Shown: positions 49,987-59,900 of the stretch, in pieces
Layout of the letters: each line of letters starts with the position of its first letter
Numbering within the stretch: the first letter of the stretch is position 1
Assembly (NCBI GenBank): GCA_016286995.1
Contig: JAEEVA010000008.1
Location: 1 to 64,000 of the forward strand
Direction: 5' to 3'
From: Prevotella sp.
Lineage (GTDB): Bacteria; Bacteroidota; Bacteroidia; Bacteroidales; Bacteroidaceae
DNA: 64,000 bases
Translations under genes and position numbers: made by a program
Notes under the pieces: generated by a model
Seen by the model: the letters and a program-made list of their open reading frames with translations, nothing else
Told to the model about the DNA's origin: nothing
The model's database searches: none

Positions 49987-50211
49987 TTATGGCACTGGAT
50001 CATAACCAGAACCGCCCCAAGGATGGCAACGGAGAAGTCGGCGAATAGCGAGCCAGAGACCTTTGATGGGACCGTGTTTGATAATGGCCTGACGAGCATA
50101 TTCGCTACAAGTCGGAGTAAAACGGCAGGATGGACCCAGCAGGGGTGAGATGCACACCTGATAGAAACGAATGGGCAATACCAGAAGCCAAACCAGGGTT
50201 TTCCTGACCAC
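49987..50211 (-). CDS. yidD: membrane protein insertion efficiency factor YidD
   Basis: 74 residues if the GTG at 50209-50211 is the start, matching the family length. The frame stays open upstream to 50271 (TTG), but that part is made from CACGAATAACAC-type repeat DNA. Conserved features: [12 protein letters not shown] amphipathic helix, [19 protein letters not shown] with the Cys pair, and the end [12 protein letters not shown]. YidD assists the YidC insertase at the inner membrane. It is the last gene of the metK-DUF4271-hemD-rnpA-yidD set, next to rnpA as in most bacteria. Confidence 0.9.
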   Translation of the reverse strand: MVRKTLVWLLVLPIRFYQVCISPLLGPSCRFTPTCSEYARQAIIKHGPIKGLWLAIRRLLRCHPWGGSGYDPVP

Positions 50212-50224
50212 AGAGAATATTTTA

Positions 50225-50365
50225 TCGACCACAGATTTCACGAATAACACAGAGAGATCATTATACAACAACGGATTTCACGGATTACACGGATAACTCT
50301 CCAATTCTCCAATTCTCTAATTCTTGATAACATCAGATTGCGCGGATAATTCTCTAATTCTTGAT
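50225..50365. repeat. repeat cluster between yidD and rnpA
   Basis: CACGAATAACAC and CACGGATTACACGGAT segments, then AATTCTCC/AATTCTCT octamers, and an 18-bp direct repeat AATTCTCTAATTCTTGAT (about 50310 and 50347). The second copy forms the last codons and stop of rnpA. Confidence 0.7.
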
Positions 50366-50776
50366 CTTTTCGGCAATCCGTTGCAAGAGACTGACCACCC
50401 GTTGCTGAACGACTGCCGAAGGACAATGGCTGTCGGAGAGCCAGACAAAAGCGATAAGGAGCTGATGCCCAGAAATCAGTGAATCGCAGAGTATAGACTT
50501 GTTAAGGCGATAAGCCTCACGTATCTGACGCTTCACACGGTTACGGTCGACAGCATGCTTGAAGTGACGCTTGGGTACGCTGATGAGGATTTGGGGTGCA
50601 ACCGTCCTCCCACCTTCATTCTCCCGACTCTGGTCTTCTGACTCCTGACGCTTGTTAACCCTATAGATAGCACGAATAGGAAAGGCAACCATTGACTGGC
50701 TGCCTGACATAGTGAAAAGCTCATTCATGAGCTTCTTACTGACGATTCGTTCGCTTTTAGGGAAATGATTGTTCAT
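50354..50776 (-). CDS. rnpA: ribonuclease P protein component
   Basis: A 140-residue basic protein. The RNase P signature is present as SVPKRHFKHAVDRNRVKRQIREAYRL (residues about 67-92) with the RNR box. The N-terminal strand region has SERIVSKKLMNELF. Residues about 42-52 (RQESEDQSREN) are an extra loop coded by an in-frame heptamer array, and the C-terminus is made from an octamer repeat. The start overlaps the hemD stop by 1 nt (TGATG). It binds the catalytic RNA and helps process tRNA 5' ends. Confidence 0.93.
   Translation of the reverse strand: MNNHFPKSERIVSKKLMNELFTMSGSQSMVAFPIRAIYRVNKRQESEDQSRENEGGRTVAPQILISVPKRHFKHAVDRNRVKRQIREAYRLNKSILCDSLISGHQLLIAFVWLSDSHCPSAVVQQRVVSLLQRIAEKIKN
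50621..50651 (-). repeat. in-frame heptamer array in rnpA
   Basis: CTCCCGA, CTCTGGT, CTTCTGA, CTCCTGA, with 7-bp steps; translated as an acidic loop in a protein that otherwise binds RNA with basic residues. Confidence 0.65.
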
Positions 50777-51528
50777 CAGTCTTCGTCCTGCATCAGGAGA
50801 TAGTGCTGAAGAGCGCCCGTCATAGAAGGATACTTCTCTGAGGGGGCTTCCAAATCGAGACGAAGACCGGCTTCGCGTGCTGCCTTGGCCGTAGCAGGAC
50901 CAAAGGTGGCAATGGCGATTTTACCCTGCTGGAAGTCAGGGAAGTTCTTGGTCAGGGCCTCGATGCCTGAGGGACTGAAGAAAATGAGCATGTCATAGTC
51001 GAAAGTCTTGACTTCATCAGGAGTGAAATCATTGCTGACGGTACGATACATGACACATTCGCAGTGGTTCAACTTCTTGGAGTCGAGAAGCGTCGTCACG
51101 GTGTCGTTGTGGACGTCACTCATCGGCACAAGATACTTCTCATTCTTGTGCTTGACCATTGTAGGAATGAGATCGTCAATCTTACCTGTTGTGCCAAAGA
51201 AGACTTTGCGCTTGCGGTATTGCACATATTTCTGGATATAGAGCGAAATGGTCTCTGTCACACAGAAATACTTCATGTCTTCAGGAATGGCAACACGCAA
51301 TTCCTTGGCCAATGTGAAGAAATGGTCAATGGCATGGCGAGATGTGAAGACAATGGCCGTGTAGTCGAGAATACTAACCTTCTGATTGCGGAACTCCCTG
51401 GCGGAAATCCCTTCAACCTTGATGAACGGGCGGAACACAAGTTCCACGTCAAACTTAGAAGCAATGTCGTAGTACGGCGACCTCTCGCTTGATGGCTTTG
51501 GCTGCGAAACCAGAATCTTCTTAATCAT
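50776..51528 (-). CDS. hemD: uroporphyrinogen-III synthase
   Basis: A 250-residue protein with the two alpha/beta domains of HemD: KKILVSQPKPSSERSPYYDIA at the start, YTAIVFTSRHAIDHFF, then YDMLIFFSPSGIEALTKNFPDF and IATFGPATAKAAREAGL. It closes the tetrapyrrole ring for heme or corrinoid synthesis. HemD proteins are poorly conserved; the call rests on the fold motifs and on the DUF4271-hemD-rnpA order known in Bacteroidota. It lies 7 bp after the DUF4271 gene. Confidence 0.88.
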   Translation of the reverse strand: MIKKILVSQPKPSSERSPYYDIASKFDVELVFRPFIKVEGISAREFRNQKVSILDYTAIVFTSRHAIDHFFTLAKELRVAIPEDMKYFCVTETISLYIQKYVQYRKRKVFFGTTGKIDDLIPTMVKHKNEKYLVPMSDVHNDTVTTLLDSKKLNHCECVMYRTVSNDFTPDEVKTFDYDMLIFFSPSGIEALTKNFPDFQQGKIAIATFGPATAKAAREAGLRLDLEAPSEKYPSMTGALQHYLLMQDED

Positions 51529-51535
51529 TTATTTC

Positions 51536-52561
51536 CTAAAATTTTACTTTCAAACTGTTTGCCGTCAAGACCAATGATACCCAAAAGAGCAACAAAGGTA
51601 TGATTTCGAGGGTGCAAAAGTACAAAATAATTTGGAAACTAACGACATTTTGGCGGAAAAAGATGACGTATGACTTGTAAAACGTTAGTATTTTAACGAA
51701 AATAAGGATTAATGTGAAGTAAAATAATACATTTTGCGTGCTCATATTGAAATAAGCCTGCAGAATGACGAGGGGAAACAGCAGCACCCCTTCCATCGCT
51801 ATAATGAAGAGCAACGCTTTATTCCATTGTCTATTTTTTTTACTATTGAAGAAGGTTAAATTGACCACCGTATACAGAAATGCCTTAAGCAAGACATAAC
51901 CTACGGTAATAGCCAGAAAGATTGCTATCAGCTGATATTGTGACTGAAGGACAAAGGTGTCGCCAATCTCGCTGAGCGTATAGAAATAGAAAAGCAGGGA
52001 AGTGAGGAAACATGTCAGGAAGACCAGGAAACCCTGAAAACGCAACTCGGTAGCGGTTTCGCTGACCTCAGTCGTTCCTTCATGGGATTGATAGAAAAAA
52101 GTCTTGGCCTGACGGATGATGAAGCCACGGGCATTGGACAGGGAGATGATTGCCAGAATGAAGGCGCCAAACAACAGCGACGTAATCAGGTTGTCACTAT
52201 GGACACTGTAAGGTACGGGGTCACCTGCAACACCAACACGTCCACCTGGCAGTTCGGGGTGAAACAGACTGTCCTTAGAGAAAAAGCCTTCACGGTAATA
52301 TTGGGGCAACTGGATGTCGAGCAGGTTATGGCCTTTGTCGTGGCCTGGCAGGTGCAAGGTGTCTGGACGGTCGCTCCAGTGAATCTCTGATGGCTTGAAG
52401 TGAGCCTGTATGGCAGAGTCCTGCTGGGCAGGCGTCGCATTACGTGGCAACCAGCTCAGCACCATGCGAGGAGTAATTGAGGTATGCTTTAGCGACACAG
52501 TGTCGCCTTGCATACCCAATTCACCATGTTGTAGTGCTATGCTGTCTTGCTGAAGAGCCAT
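51536..52561 (-). CDS. DUF4271 membrane protein
   Basis: A 341-residue protein. Residues about 1-125 are soluble and rich in His, Asp and Pro. The remaining part has six or seven membrane segments (LITSLLFGAFILAIISLS, FLVFLTCFLTSLLFYFYTL, LLPLVILQAY-type, ILYFCTLEIIPLLLFWVSLV). This matches DUF4271, a Bacteroidota family encoded next to hemD. Function unknown. It starts 4 bp after metK and a promoter-like box near its 3' end (51615-51622) may give hemD an additional start. Confidence 0.85.
   Translation of the reverse strand: MALQQDSIALQHGELGMQGDTVSLKHTSITPRMVLSWLPRNATPAQQDSAIQAHFKPSEIHWSDRPDTLHLPGHDKGHNLLDIQLPQYYREGFFSKDSLFHPELPGGRVGVAGDPVPYSVHSDNLITSLLFGAFILAIISLSNARGFIIRQAKTFFYQSHEGTTEVSETATELRFQGFLVFLTCFLTSLLFYFYTLSEIGDTFVLQSQYQLIAIFLAITVGYVLLKAFLYTVVNLTFFNSKKNRQWNKALLFIIAMEGVLLFPLVILQAYFNMSTQNVLFYFTLILIFVKILTFYKSYVIFFRQNVVSFQIILYFCTLEIIPLLLFWVSLVLTANSLKVKF
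51615..51622 (-). promoter_or_regulatory. possible internal promoter for hemD-rnpA-yidD
   Basis: TACTTTTGCACCC on the minus strand inside the last codons of the DUF4271 gene, about 87 nt before the hemD start. It matches the -7 consensus exactly, but no clear -33 box is seen. Confidence 0.4.
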
Positions 52562-52565
52562 CTAC

Positions 52566-53825
52566 CTAAATGCCAAATTCACGCTTGATATCGTCAACCC
52601 TGTCGAGCTTCTCCCACGTGAACAGCTCCACATCAATGGTTTTCGTCTCGTGGTAACGGCTAGTGAAAGTCTTCTTGACCACTTCGCACTGACGACCCAT
52701 GTGACCGTAGGCGGCAGTCTCAAGATACATCGGTTGACGCAGTTTCAGCGTACGTTCGATAGCCTTCGGACGCAAATCGAAGAGCTGTTCGATGTGCTTG
52801 GCTATCTCAGCATCGCTCATGTCCACATGAGAACGACCGTAGGTGTTGACGTAGATATTCATGGGCTTGGCAACACCGATGGCATAGCTCACCTGAACGA
52901 GCATCTCGTCGGCAACACCGGCTGCCACCATATTCTTGGCAATATGACGGGCTGCATAGGCTGCTGAGCGGTCAACCTTCGATGAGTCCTTGCCCGAGAA
53001 GGCACCACCGCCGTGAGCACCCTTGCCACCATAGGTGTCAACGATGATCTTGCGGCCGGTGAGACCCGTGTCGCCATGAGGTCCGCCAATGACGAACTTA
53101 CCCGTGGGGTTGACATAATATTTGATATCGTCACCAAAAAGTGCCAACACCTTCGGAGAATGAATCTGTGCCTTCACACGCGGTATGAGAATGTTAATGA
53201 CATCTTCGCGAATACGTGCCAGCATGCGCTCGTCGTTGCTGTCAAACTCGTCGTGTTGGGTTGACACCACGATGGTATCAATACGCTCAGGAATACCAGC
53301 ATCACTGTACTGAATGGTAACCTGGCTCTTCGAGTCAGGACGCAGATAGGTCATCACCTTGCCTTCCTTGCGGACGTCAGCCAGGGTGCGCATAATGAGG
53401 TGTGCCAAGTCGAGGGAGACAGGCATCAAATTCTCCGTCTCGTTGATGGCATAGCCGAACATCATACCCTGATCGCCGGCACCTTGCTCATCTTCGTCGC
53501 CGTTGTCAACGCCACGGTTGATATCCTCGCTCTGCTCGTGAATGGCAGTGAGAATACCGCACGAGTTGCCGTCGAACTGGTATTCGGCCTTGGTATAGCC
53601 TATCTTCTTAATGGTATTACGGGCAATGGTCTGCAGGTCGATATACACCTCACTGCGCACTTCGCCCATTATGACGACCTGACCCGTGGTGACAAACGAC
53701 TCGCAGGCCACGCGGGCCTTCGAGTCGTATGCCAGAAACTGGTCGAGTATCGCATCACTTATCTGGTCGGCCACTTTATCGGGATGGCCTTCCGATACTG
53801 ATTCAGATGAAAAGAAATAACTCAC
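52566..53825 (-). CDS. metK: S-adenosylmethionine synthetase
   Basis: A 419-residue enzyme with a GTG start giving [24 protein letters not shown], the family's N-terminal motif. Also seen are [10 protein letters not shown], the Gly-rich signature [15 protein letters not shown] (about residues 266-280) and [11 protein letters not shown] near the end. It makes SAM from methionine and ATP. It is the first of five closely spaced genes on the minus strand; no SAM riboswitch fits in the 55-bp gap upstream, so it is probably read through from the M16 peptidase gene or from an unrecognised promoter. Confidence 0.97.
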   Translation of the reverse strand: MSYFFSSESVSEGHPDKVADQISDAILDQFLAYDSKARVACESFVTTGQVVIMGEVRSEVYIDLQTIARNTIKKIGYTKAEYQFDGNSCGILTAIHEQSEDINRGVDNGDEDEQGAGDQGMMFGYAINETENLMPVSLDLAHLIMRTLADVRKEGKVMTYLRPDSKSQVTIQYSDAGIPERIDTIVVSTQHDEFDSNDERMLARIREDVINILIPRVKAQIHSPKVLALFGDDIKYYVNPTGKFVIGGPHGDTGLTGRKIIVDTYGGKGAHGGGAFSGKDSSKVDRSAAYAARHIAKNMVAAGVADEMLVQVSYAIGVAKPMNIYVNTYGRSHVDMSDAEIAKHIEQLFDLRPKAIERTLKLRQPMYLETAAYGHMGRQCEVVKKTFTSRYHETKTIDVELFTWEKLDRVDDIKREFGI

Positions 53826-53880
53826 AGTTATTTACGTTTTACTATTTATTATTTAAGTGCGGAAGCACCTATTTCACTAT

Positions 53881-56706
53881 TCACTTTGCCTCGGGCAGCA
53901 TGATGACCTCGATGTGGTTACCGCTCTTCAGAACCTCGTTGAGGAAGTCGCGAACGCTGTCAACGGTCAGCGACTCAACAGTCTTCTTATAGTCGGTGTA
54001 CATATCGATGCCATAATCCTTCCAAGTAGTGATGGTGTTGATCCAATAGTTGTTCTTCTTGGCGTCAACATCAATCTGCTTCAGCATGTACTCCTTCACC
54101 TTGGCCAGCTGGTCGGCGTCAACAGCCTTCTGCATGTTGGCAATACCCTCGTGGAGCAGACGGACTGCCAGCTCCTGCTTGTCAGGATTCATGGGGCAGT
54201 AAGCCTGCAACATAGCCTTAGGCTGACGGGTGCTGAGGTTGAAGCCGCCACCGGCACCGCAAGAGTAGGCAGCACTCTCGTCCTCACGGATGGTCTTCAG
54301 ATAGATCATCGACAGGATTTGACCAACGGCATCAATCTTGACATTGTTCTCAAGGGTGTAAGGCATGTCAGCATACCAATACTCCAGAGCAGTGGCCTTG
54401 GGTGACTCGGTCTTGACGGTGAACTTGTTGACAACCTCACCCTTGGCAAGGGTCAGAATCTCGTTGAAGTCGTCGGGCTGGGCACCGGTAGAAGGCAGTG
54501 AAGCCACATACTGCTCGATGAGCGGACGAATGGCCTGCTCGTCAAAGTTACCAGTGAAGACGAAGGTAAACTGTCCGGCATTCTTGAAGCGGTCCTTGGC
54601 CATCTCGAGGATGCGGTCGTAGTTGATATCCTTCAGGTCCTTCACGTCTATCTGCGTATAGCGGGGGTTATAGGCATACAGGGTGGTAGCCAATGAGTCA
54701 GAGAAGACGGCGTCAGGATTCAGCGACTTGTTCTTCAAGGCCATATCGAGGGCGGTCAGCAAGTTCTGATACTGCTTCTCATCCTTGTTGATGCTCGTGA
54801 AGTAGAGATACTGCATCTGGAACATGGTCTCGAGGTCCTTCGGTGTAGAGTGTGCGGTAACATACTGACGGGTATTGCCCAGTGTAGCGTCGGCATTACA
54901 CTCCTTACCGGCGAGAGCTTTCTGCAGCTCGTTGCTTGAGAAGTTGCCAAGACCACTCATACCAATCACCTGGTCAAAGACCTTCAGGTTGGTGTAGTCG
55001 GCAGCACCGAACATAGACTTACCACCCTTGGCAAAGGCCTGCATCTGTACTTCATCATCCTTGAAATCTGTCTTCTTCAAAATGGCGGTAGCACCGTTCG
55101 AAAGCTTCAGTTCCTTATAGCCGAAGGTAGTGTTCTCGCTCTCAGAGAGAATCTTACCGGCCTTAATCTGGGTGACATCTACCAGAGGCTCGTCCTTGAC
55201 ATTGTCGACATAAGCCTCAATCTTCTCAGCACGGGCAGCAGCGATGGCAGCAGCCATATCCTTCTCGGTAGGATAGGTCTTACCGTCAGCTTCCTGAGCC
55301 CATTCCATCACAACGAGGTTGCGGTCAGTGGCGCTGATTAACTCGGGCAGAGCCTGGTTGATGGCCTCAACGGGGATGTTCGGAGCCAGCATCTGCATGG
55401 TCTGATACAGCACATCCAGAGGTGGAATGGGTTCGTTGCTCAGGTAGTGGTCGCGATAGTCGTTGCCGAATTCAGCATTCTTACGCTTGTCGCGGTTGGT
55501 GTACTGCTTCTCCAGGCCACTCAGGTAGTCAGCCTTGGCACGCTCGTATTCCGTAGCGGTAAAGCCAAACTCAAGAGCGCGGCGGGCTTCACGATACAAG
55601 GCCTGCAGTGTCTCCATATCCTTACCCTCCTTGGGGATACCGATAATCTCAAAGCAATCCTTGGTCTTGGAGAGCATATACTGTCCGTCGTCAGCCATAC
55701 CCTGGAAGAAGGGACAGCTCTCCTCTTGTGTCATTTCGCTCAGACGCTGGTTAAACATCTGCGAGATGACGCGCTTCACATAGTCCTCAATGAGATAAGC
55801 CATCGTACTCTTCTCCTCGTCGGGAGTAGCGTCATGCTTCATCATCATGATGATCTGGCTCATCTGCATCTCCTTATCCTTGTCGAAAATATAGATAGCA
55901 TTCTCGTTGTCGGGAACAGCCTCGGCAACAACCTTCGGTGCATTGGGATCTACCTTGATGCCACCGAACAGTTCCTTTATCTTGGCTTCCATGTGGTCGA
56001 CATCAATGTCACCAACCACGATGATAGCCTGATTGTCAGGACGATACCACTTCTGATAGTAAGCACGCAGGGTCTGAGGCTTGAAGCTGTCGATGACGCT
56101 CATCAGACCGATAGGCATGCGCTCGCCGTACTTTGAGCCAGGATACATCTGGGGCAGAGAACGGGTAATCATGCGCTGGCTGGGGCCTTCGCCCAGACGC
56201 CATTCGTTGTGTACCACGTCACGCTCCTTGTCAATTTCCTCAGGCTCGAGCAACAAACCATTACTCCAGTCTTTCAGGATGAGCAGACAGGAATCAAGGG
56301 CTGTGGCGCGCTTGGAGGGTACGTCGCAGACACGATAGACGGTCTGGTCAATGCTGGTATAAGCATTCAGGTCGCTACCGAACTCAACGCCCAGTGAACG
56401 GGTGAATTCGATGATGCCATTTCCTTTAAAGTGCTCAGAGCCATTGAAGGCCATGTGCTCAAGGAAGTGTGCAAGACCGCGCTGACTGTCATCCTCGTTG
56501 ATGGAGCCTACGCGCTGAGCAATGTAGAAGTTAGCCACATGTTCGGGATATTCGTTGTGGCGGATGTAATAAGTTAGTCCGTTGTCAAGCTTACCAATAC
56601 GTACGGCAGGGTCAACGGGAATCGGCGGCATCTGCATTTCCTGAGCCACCATGACTGCTGAGCACAACAATGTGAACGCAGCCACAAACAATCTCTTTAG
56701 TTTCAT
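53881..56706 (-). CDS. secreted two-unit M16 family zinc peptidase (PqqL/YmxG type)
   Basis: A 941-residue protein with a signal peptide (MKLKRLFVAAFTLLCSAVMVAQ). The active N-terminal unit has HFLEH (residues 80-84) and the third ligand Glu in the WSNGLLLEPEEIDKERDVVHNEW region. The second half is the inactive unit with FVFTGNFDEQAIRPLIEQYV. It probably degrades peptides in the periplasm. It has its own promoter (56750-56757). The metK operon follows 55 bp later. Length and two-unit build distinguish it from the cytoplasmic M16 protein at 20958-22175. Confidence 0.92.
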   Translation of the reverse strand: MKLKRLFVAAFTLLCSAVMVAQEMQMPPIPVDPAVRIGKLDNGLTYYIRHNEYPEHVANFYIAQRVGSINEDDSQRGLAHFLEHMAFNGSEHFKGNGIIEFTRSLGVEFGSDLNAYTSIDQTVYRVCDVPSKRATALDSCLLILKDWSNGLLLEPEEIDKERDVVHNEWRLGEGPSQRMITRSLPQMYPGSKYGERMPIGLMSVIDSFKPQTLRAYYQKWYRPDNQAIIVVGDIDVDHMEAKIKELFGGIKVDPNAPKVVAEAVPDNENAIYIFDKDKEMQMSQIIMMMKHDATPDEEKSTMAYLIEDYVKRVISQMFNQRLSEMTQEESCPFFQGMADDGQYMLSKTKDCFEIIGIPKEGKDMETLQALYREARRALEFGFTATEYERAKADYLSGLEKQYTNRDKRKNAEFGNDYRDHYLSNEPIPPLDVLYQTMQMLAPNIPVEAINQALPELISATDRNLVVMEWAQEADGKTYPTEKDMAAAIAAARAEKIEAYVDNVKDEPLVDVTQIKAGKILSESENTTFGYKELKLSNGATAILKKTDFKDDEVQMQAFAKGGKSMFGAADYTNLKVFDQVIGMSGLGNFSSNELQKALAGKECNADATLGNTRQYVTAHSTPKDLETMFQMQYLYFTSINKDEKQYQNLLTALDMALKNKSLNPDAVFSDSLATTLYAYNPRYTQIDVKDLKDINYDRILEMAKDRFKNAGQFTFVFTGNFDEQAIRPLIEQYVASLPSTGAQPDDFNEILTLAKGEVVNKFTVKTESPKATALEYWYADMPYTLENNVKIDAVGQILSMIYLKTIREDESAAYSCGAGGGFNLSTRQPKAMLQAYCPMNPDKQELAVRLLHEGIANMQKAVDADQLAKVKEYMLKQIDVDAKKNNYWINTITTWKDYGIDMYTDYKKTVESLTVDSVRDFLNEVLKSGNHIEVIMLPEAK

Positions 56707-56749
56707 ATTATTGTTAGTTTAAAAAATGATTGACACATATATAGACGTG

Positions 56750-56757
56750 CAAAGGTA
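56750..56757 (-). promoter_or_regulatory. promoter -7 box of the secreted M16 peptidase
   Basis: TACCTTTGCACG on the minus strand, about 43 nt before the ATG at 56706. Confidence 0.6.
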
Positions 56758-56852
56758 CGTAAAAACTACACGTTATGCATCAGAACACGAACATAATTAA
56801 TATTTTTTTGCTATTTATCACCTATAATTAATATAATAAGGTACGCGCGAAG

Positions 56853-56893
56853 AAAAAAACGATGCCTCGTCAATGTTTTGACGAGGCATCGTT
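56853..56893 (-). terminator. strong terminator after the Oar-like TonB receptor
   Basis: A 16-bp perfect stem, AACGATGCCTCGTCAA with its complement, and a 4-nt loop, followed on the minus strand by a T7 tract. Confidence 0.95.
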
Positions 56894-56920
56894 ATATAGT
56901 CCTTGACAGAATAATGCGAA

Positions 56921-59900
56921 TTAGTTGAAGTAGTATTTCACACCCACTTGCAGACGCCAGCACTGACCATAGCTGTGGTTGTAGTCCCAGGTCTTAACGA
57001 TGGGCGTGCCGTCGGTATTGCTATTCATCACATAGATGGGAGCAGCACCATTCTTAACTTCGGTAGGATTCTTCAGACGCAGAATCTGACCACCATTGGC
57101 CGTTGCACCCATGTTCTTCTCAACACCCCAACGCGAGCTAAACAGGTTGCCGATATTCTGGAAGTCGGCAGAGAGCTGCAGCTTGTGCATCGTGTTACCT
57201 ACCTTGAGGTTGAAATCGTGAGCCCAACGGAAGTCGAAACGGTGTACGAAGGGCGGGTGTGCGGCATAAGCTTCAGCATACTCTCCACGGTGATTCTTCA
57301 GATAGTCATCCTGCTCGACAAACTTCCAGAAAGCAATGCGGTCGTCATCGGTGGCAAACTGGATTTCAGAGTCATTGCGAGGAATGTACATCAGATCGTT
57401 AACCAGACCGTCGCCGTTGACGTCGTTGCTGTAGTAAAAGCTATAGCCCGTAGGACGGTAGCCTTCGTAGAACAGGGTATAGGTGTCATACTTGGCACGA
57501 TAGGTAATGCTGCCAATTACTCTGTCAGGAACAACGAAGCTTGAAGGCTGCAGGGTAGCGAAGCGCGGTCCGTTGACCGAATAGATGGCATTGACCACAG
57601 AGCTGGCATTCGAACCAGGCAGGGCAGAGATGTTTTTGTTGACCGTATGCGTGTAGCTGGCCATGATATTCAAGTGTTCAACAGGCTCAGCATTCAGGGT
57701 CACATTAGCCGTCCAGCCATAACCCTTGGTAGTATTGGTCAGCACGTAGGTATCTCTATTGTTGATACGATAGTCGCTGGGGTAAATTAGACGATTGTCT
57801 GCACCTGTCATACGTGCCCATGACGAATTGTCGCCCTTGACATCCCAGTTCTCAATCATCACGTCCTGCAATTGCTTCGTATAAGTGAACTCACCTGTTA
57901 AAGATGCAGGGAATGGTGTAGGCAGGTTATAGTCAACGGCAATGCTTGACTTCCAGACCTGTGGCATCTTGAAGTTAGGATCGACAGCAGCAATAGTGCT
58001 GGGAAGGGTACCCTCTGACGGCGTCTTTGTGGTCTTGGCGTCAGGATCAACACTGGCAATAAGGTCGCGCATCTCGTTCCTGTCGGTAATCATACCACCC
58101 TGGAAAGCTTCCAACACCGCAGCAGTGTACTTACTGCGATCACTGCGGAACTGATACTTTGACATACCGGTGTTACCAGGCATATTGGTGAAGAATACCA
58201 GCGGCAGACGGCCTGCAAAGAGACCCGTACCACCACGCACCTTCAGCGACTTGTCACCAAGGACGTCCCAAGTAAAACCAATACGCGGAGAAATCTGAAC
58301 ACGACTCTTGGGCCACTTGCCAGTGGTCAGGCTGCGTCCTTCGAAGTCGAGGGCATCAATCTGATCATTGGCCATCAGGTCGTCGTTGTTGAATACAAGG
58401 TCATCGAAGCGGATGCCATAAGTCAGCTTCAGCTTCTCATTGACGTTCCACTCGTCCTGCAGATAGAGGCCGAACTGGTTGAAGGCCACCTTGTCCTTAG
58501 GATCGTCGTTGCCGTTGTAACCCCATGTGAGGGCTACAGCTGCGGGAGCGGCACCGTCCATAAAGTCCTGCATACTGTTATAAAGATATGCACCCGTACC
58601 ATTACGGTTGTAAGAGTTCAGCGCATACTGATGCTCGAAGCTCAGGCCGGCCATCACCTTGTGGGCACCCAGATAGAATGTGGCATTATCGGTGATGGTG
58701 GTCGTTTTGTTCTTCACACTGTTCTTCCATGTGAAGAGCTCATAACCCAATGAGATATAGGGACGCAATTCGCCATTGGCGTTAGGTTCCAGAATCTGTA
58801 CCCATGGGAAGGCTGAAGAGTTGCTGTCACGGATGGGGTCGTCAACGTCTGAGTAGGTGAACAACAGCTCGTTGTTGAACTTCTGGCTAAAGCGGCTGTT
58901 CAAGTTGACAGACCATGTTGTAGCTTTCTTCTCAGCCTTGTAGAACGTATTGGAATAACCCATTGAGGTCTGCGAGAAGTGACCCTCGGTGCTGTAGTTC
59001 CACGACTTACCGAAGTCATTTGACGTGGGACTGGGGGCATTCCACTGAGTGTTCTTGGTATGATTGAAACGAACTGCCAGATGGTGAGCATCGGTGATAT
59101 TCCAGTCTATACGAGCCAGATACTTGATGTTGTCCTCGTCAGCGGGGAAGTCCGTCCATGAACCAGTTTCGTAACCATAGCGGCTGCGAACAAAGTTCGA
59201 AATAGTCTCCAGGTCGCTGTTCTTGGTTCGCGAAATACTGTTTTTGGGGTCGGCGACGCCATCCTCAGAACCACGCCACTTGGTGACGGTGGTAGGAATG
59301 ATAGCCTTCTCAAAGTTAGCGAAGAAGAACAGTTTATTCTTGATAATAGGGCCTCCCAACGTGAAGCCATAAGTCGTCTTGCGGTCTTCCGTACGTGCTG
59401 CCAGTTCCTGATTGTCGACACGATTGCCGTGCATATTCTCATTGGTATGATAGACATATGCCGTACCCTTGAAGGTATTGGTACCTGCCTTGGTAATGGC
59501 ATTGATACCACCACCAATGAAGTTGGTCTGACGAACATCAAACGGCGTAATCACCACCTGAATTTCCTCGATGGCATCAAGTGAAACCGGGGTGCCACCG
59601 CCAGGAAGCCCTGAGCTCAGTCCGAAGTTATTGTTCAGGTTGGCACCATCGAGCGTGAAGTTGGTCATACGGCCGTTGGCACCAGCAAAACTCATGCCGT
59701 TGGCGTAGGGCGACAACTTTGTAATGTCGGTAATGCTGCGGCTGACGGTAGGAATCTCCTGAATAGTCCGGTTGTTGATGTTTGTAGAGGCACCCATCTT
59801 CTCTCCTGCAAACTTCGATGCCTTACCGCTGACAACGACCTCAGCCAGCTCGTTGGCATCCTCAGAGAGCAATACATTCAGGTTGTAAGTTTCACCCAAC

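Noticed and set aside
50212..50271. N-terminal extension of YidD to a TTG
   Set aside because: The extension is made of intergenic repeat DNA and makes the protein longer than the family; the GTG at 50211 fits better.
53826..53880. SAM riboswitch before metK
   Set aside because: The gap is 55 bp with one small hairpin (AGGTGC-TTCC-GCACTT); too short and lacking SAM riboswitch features.
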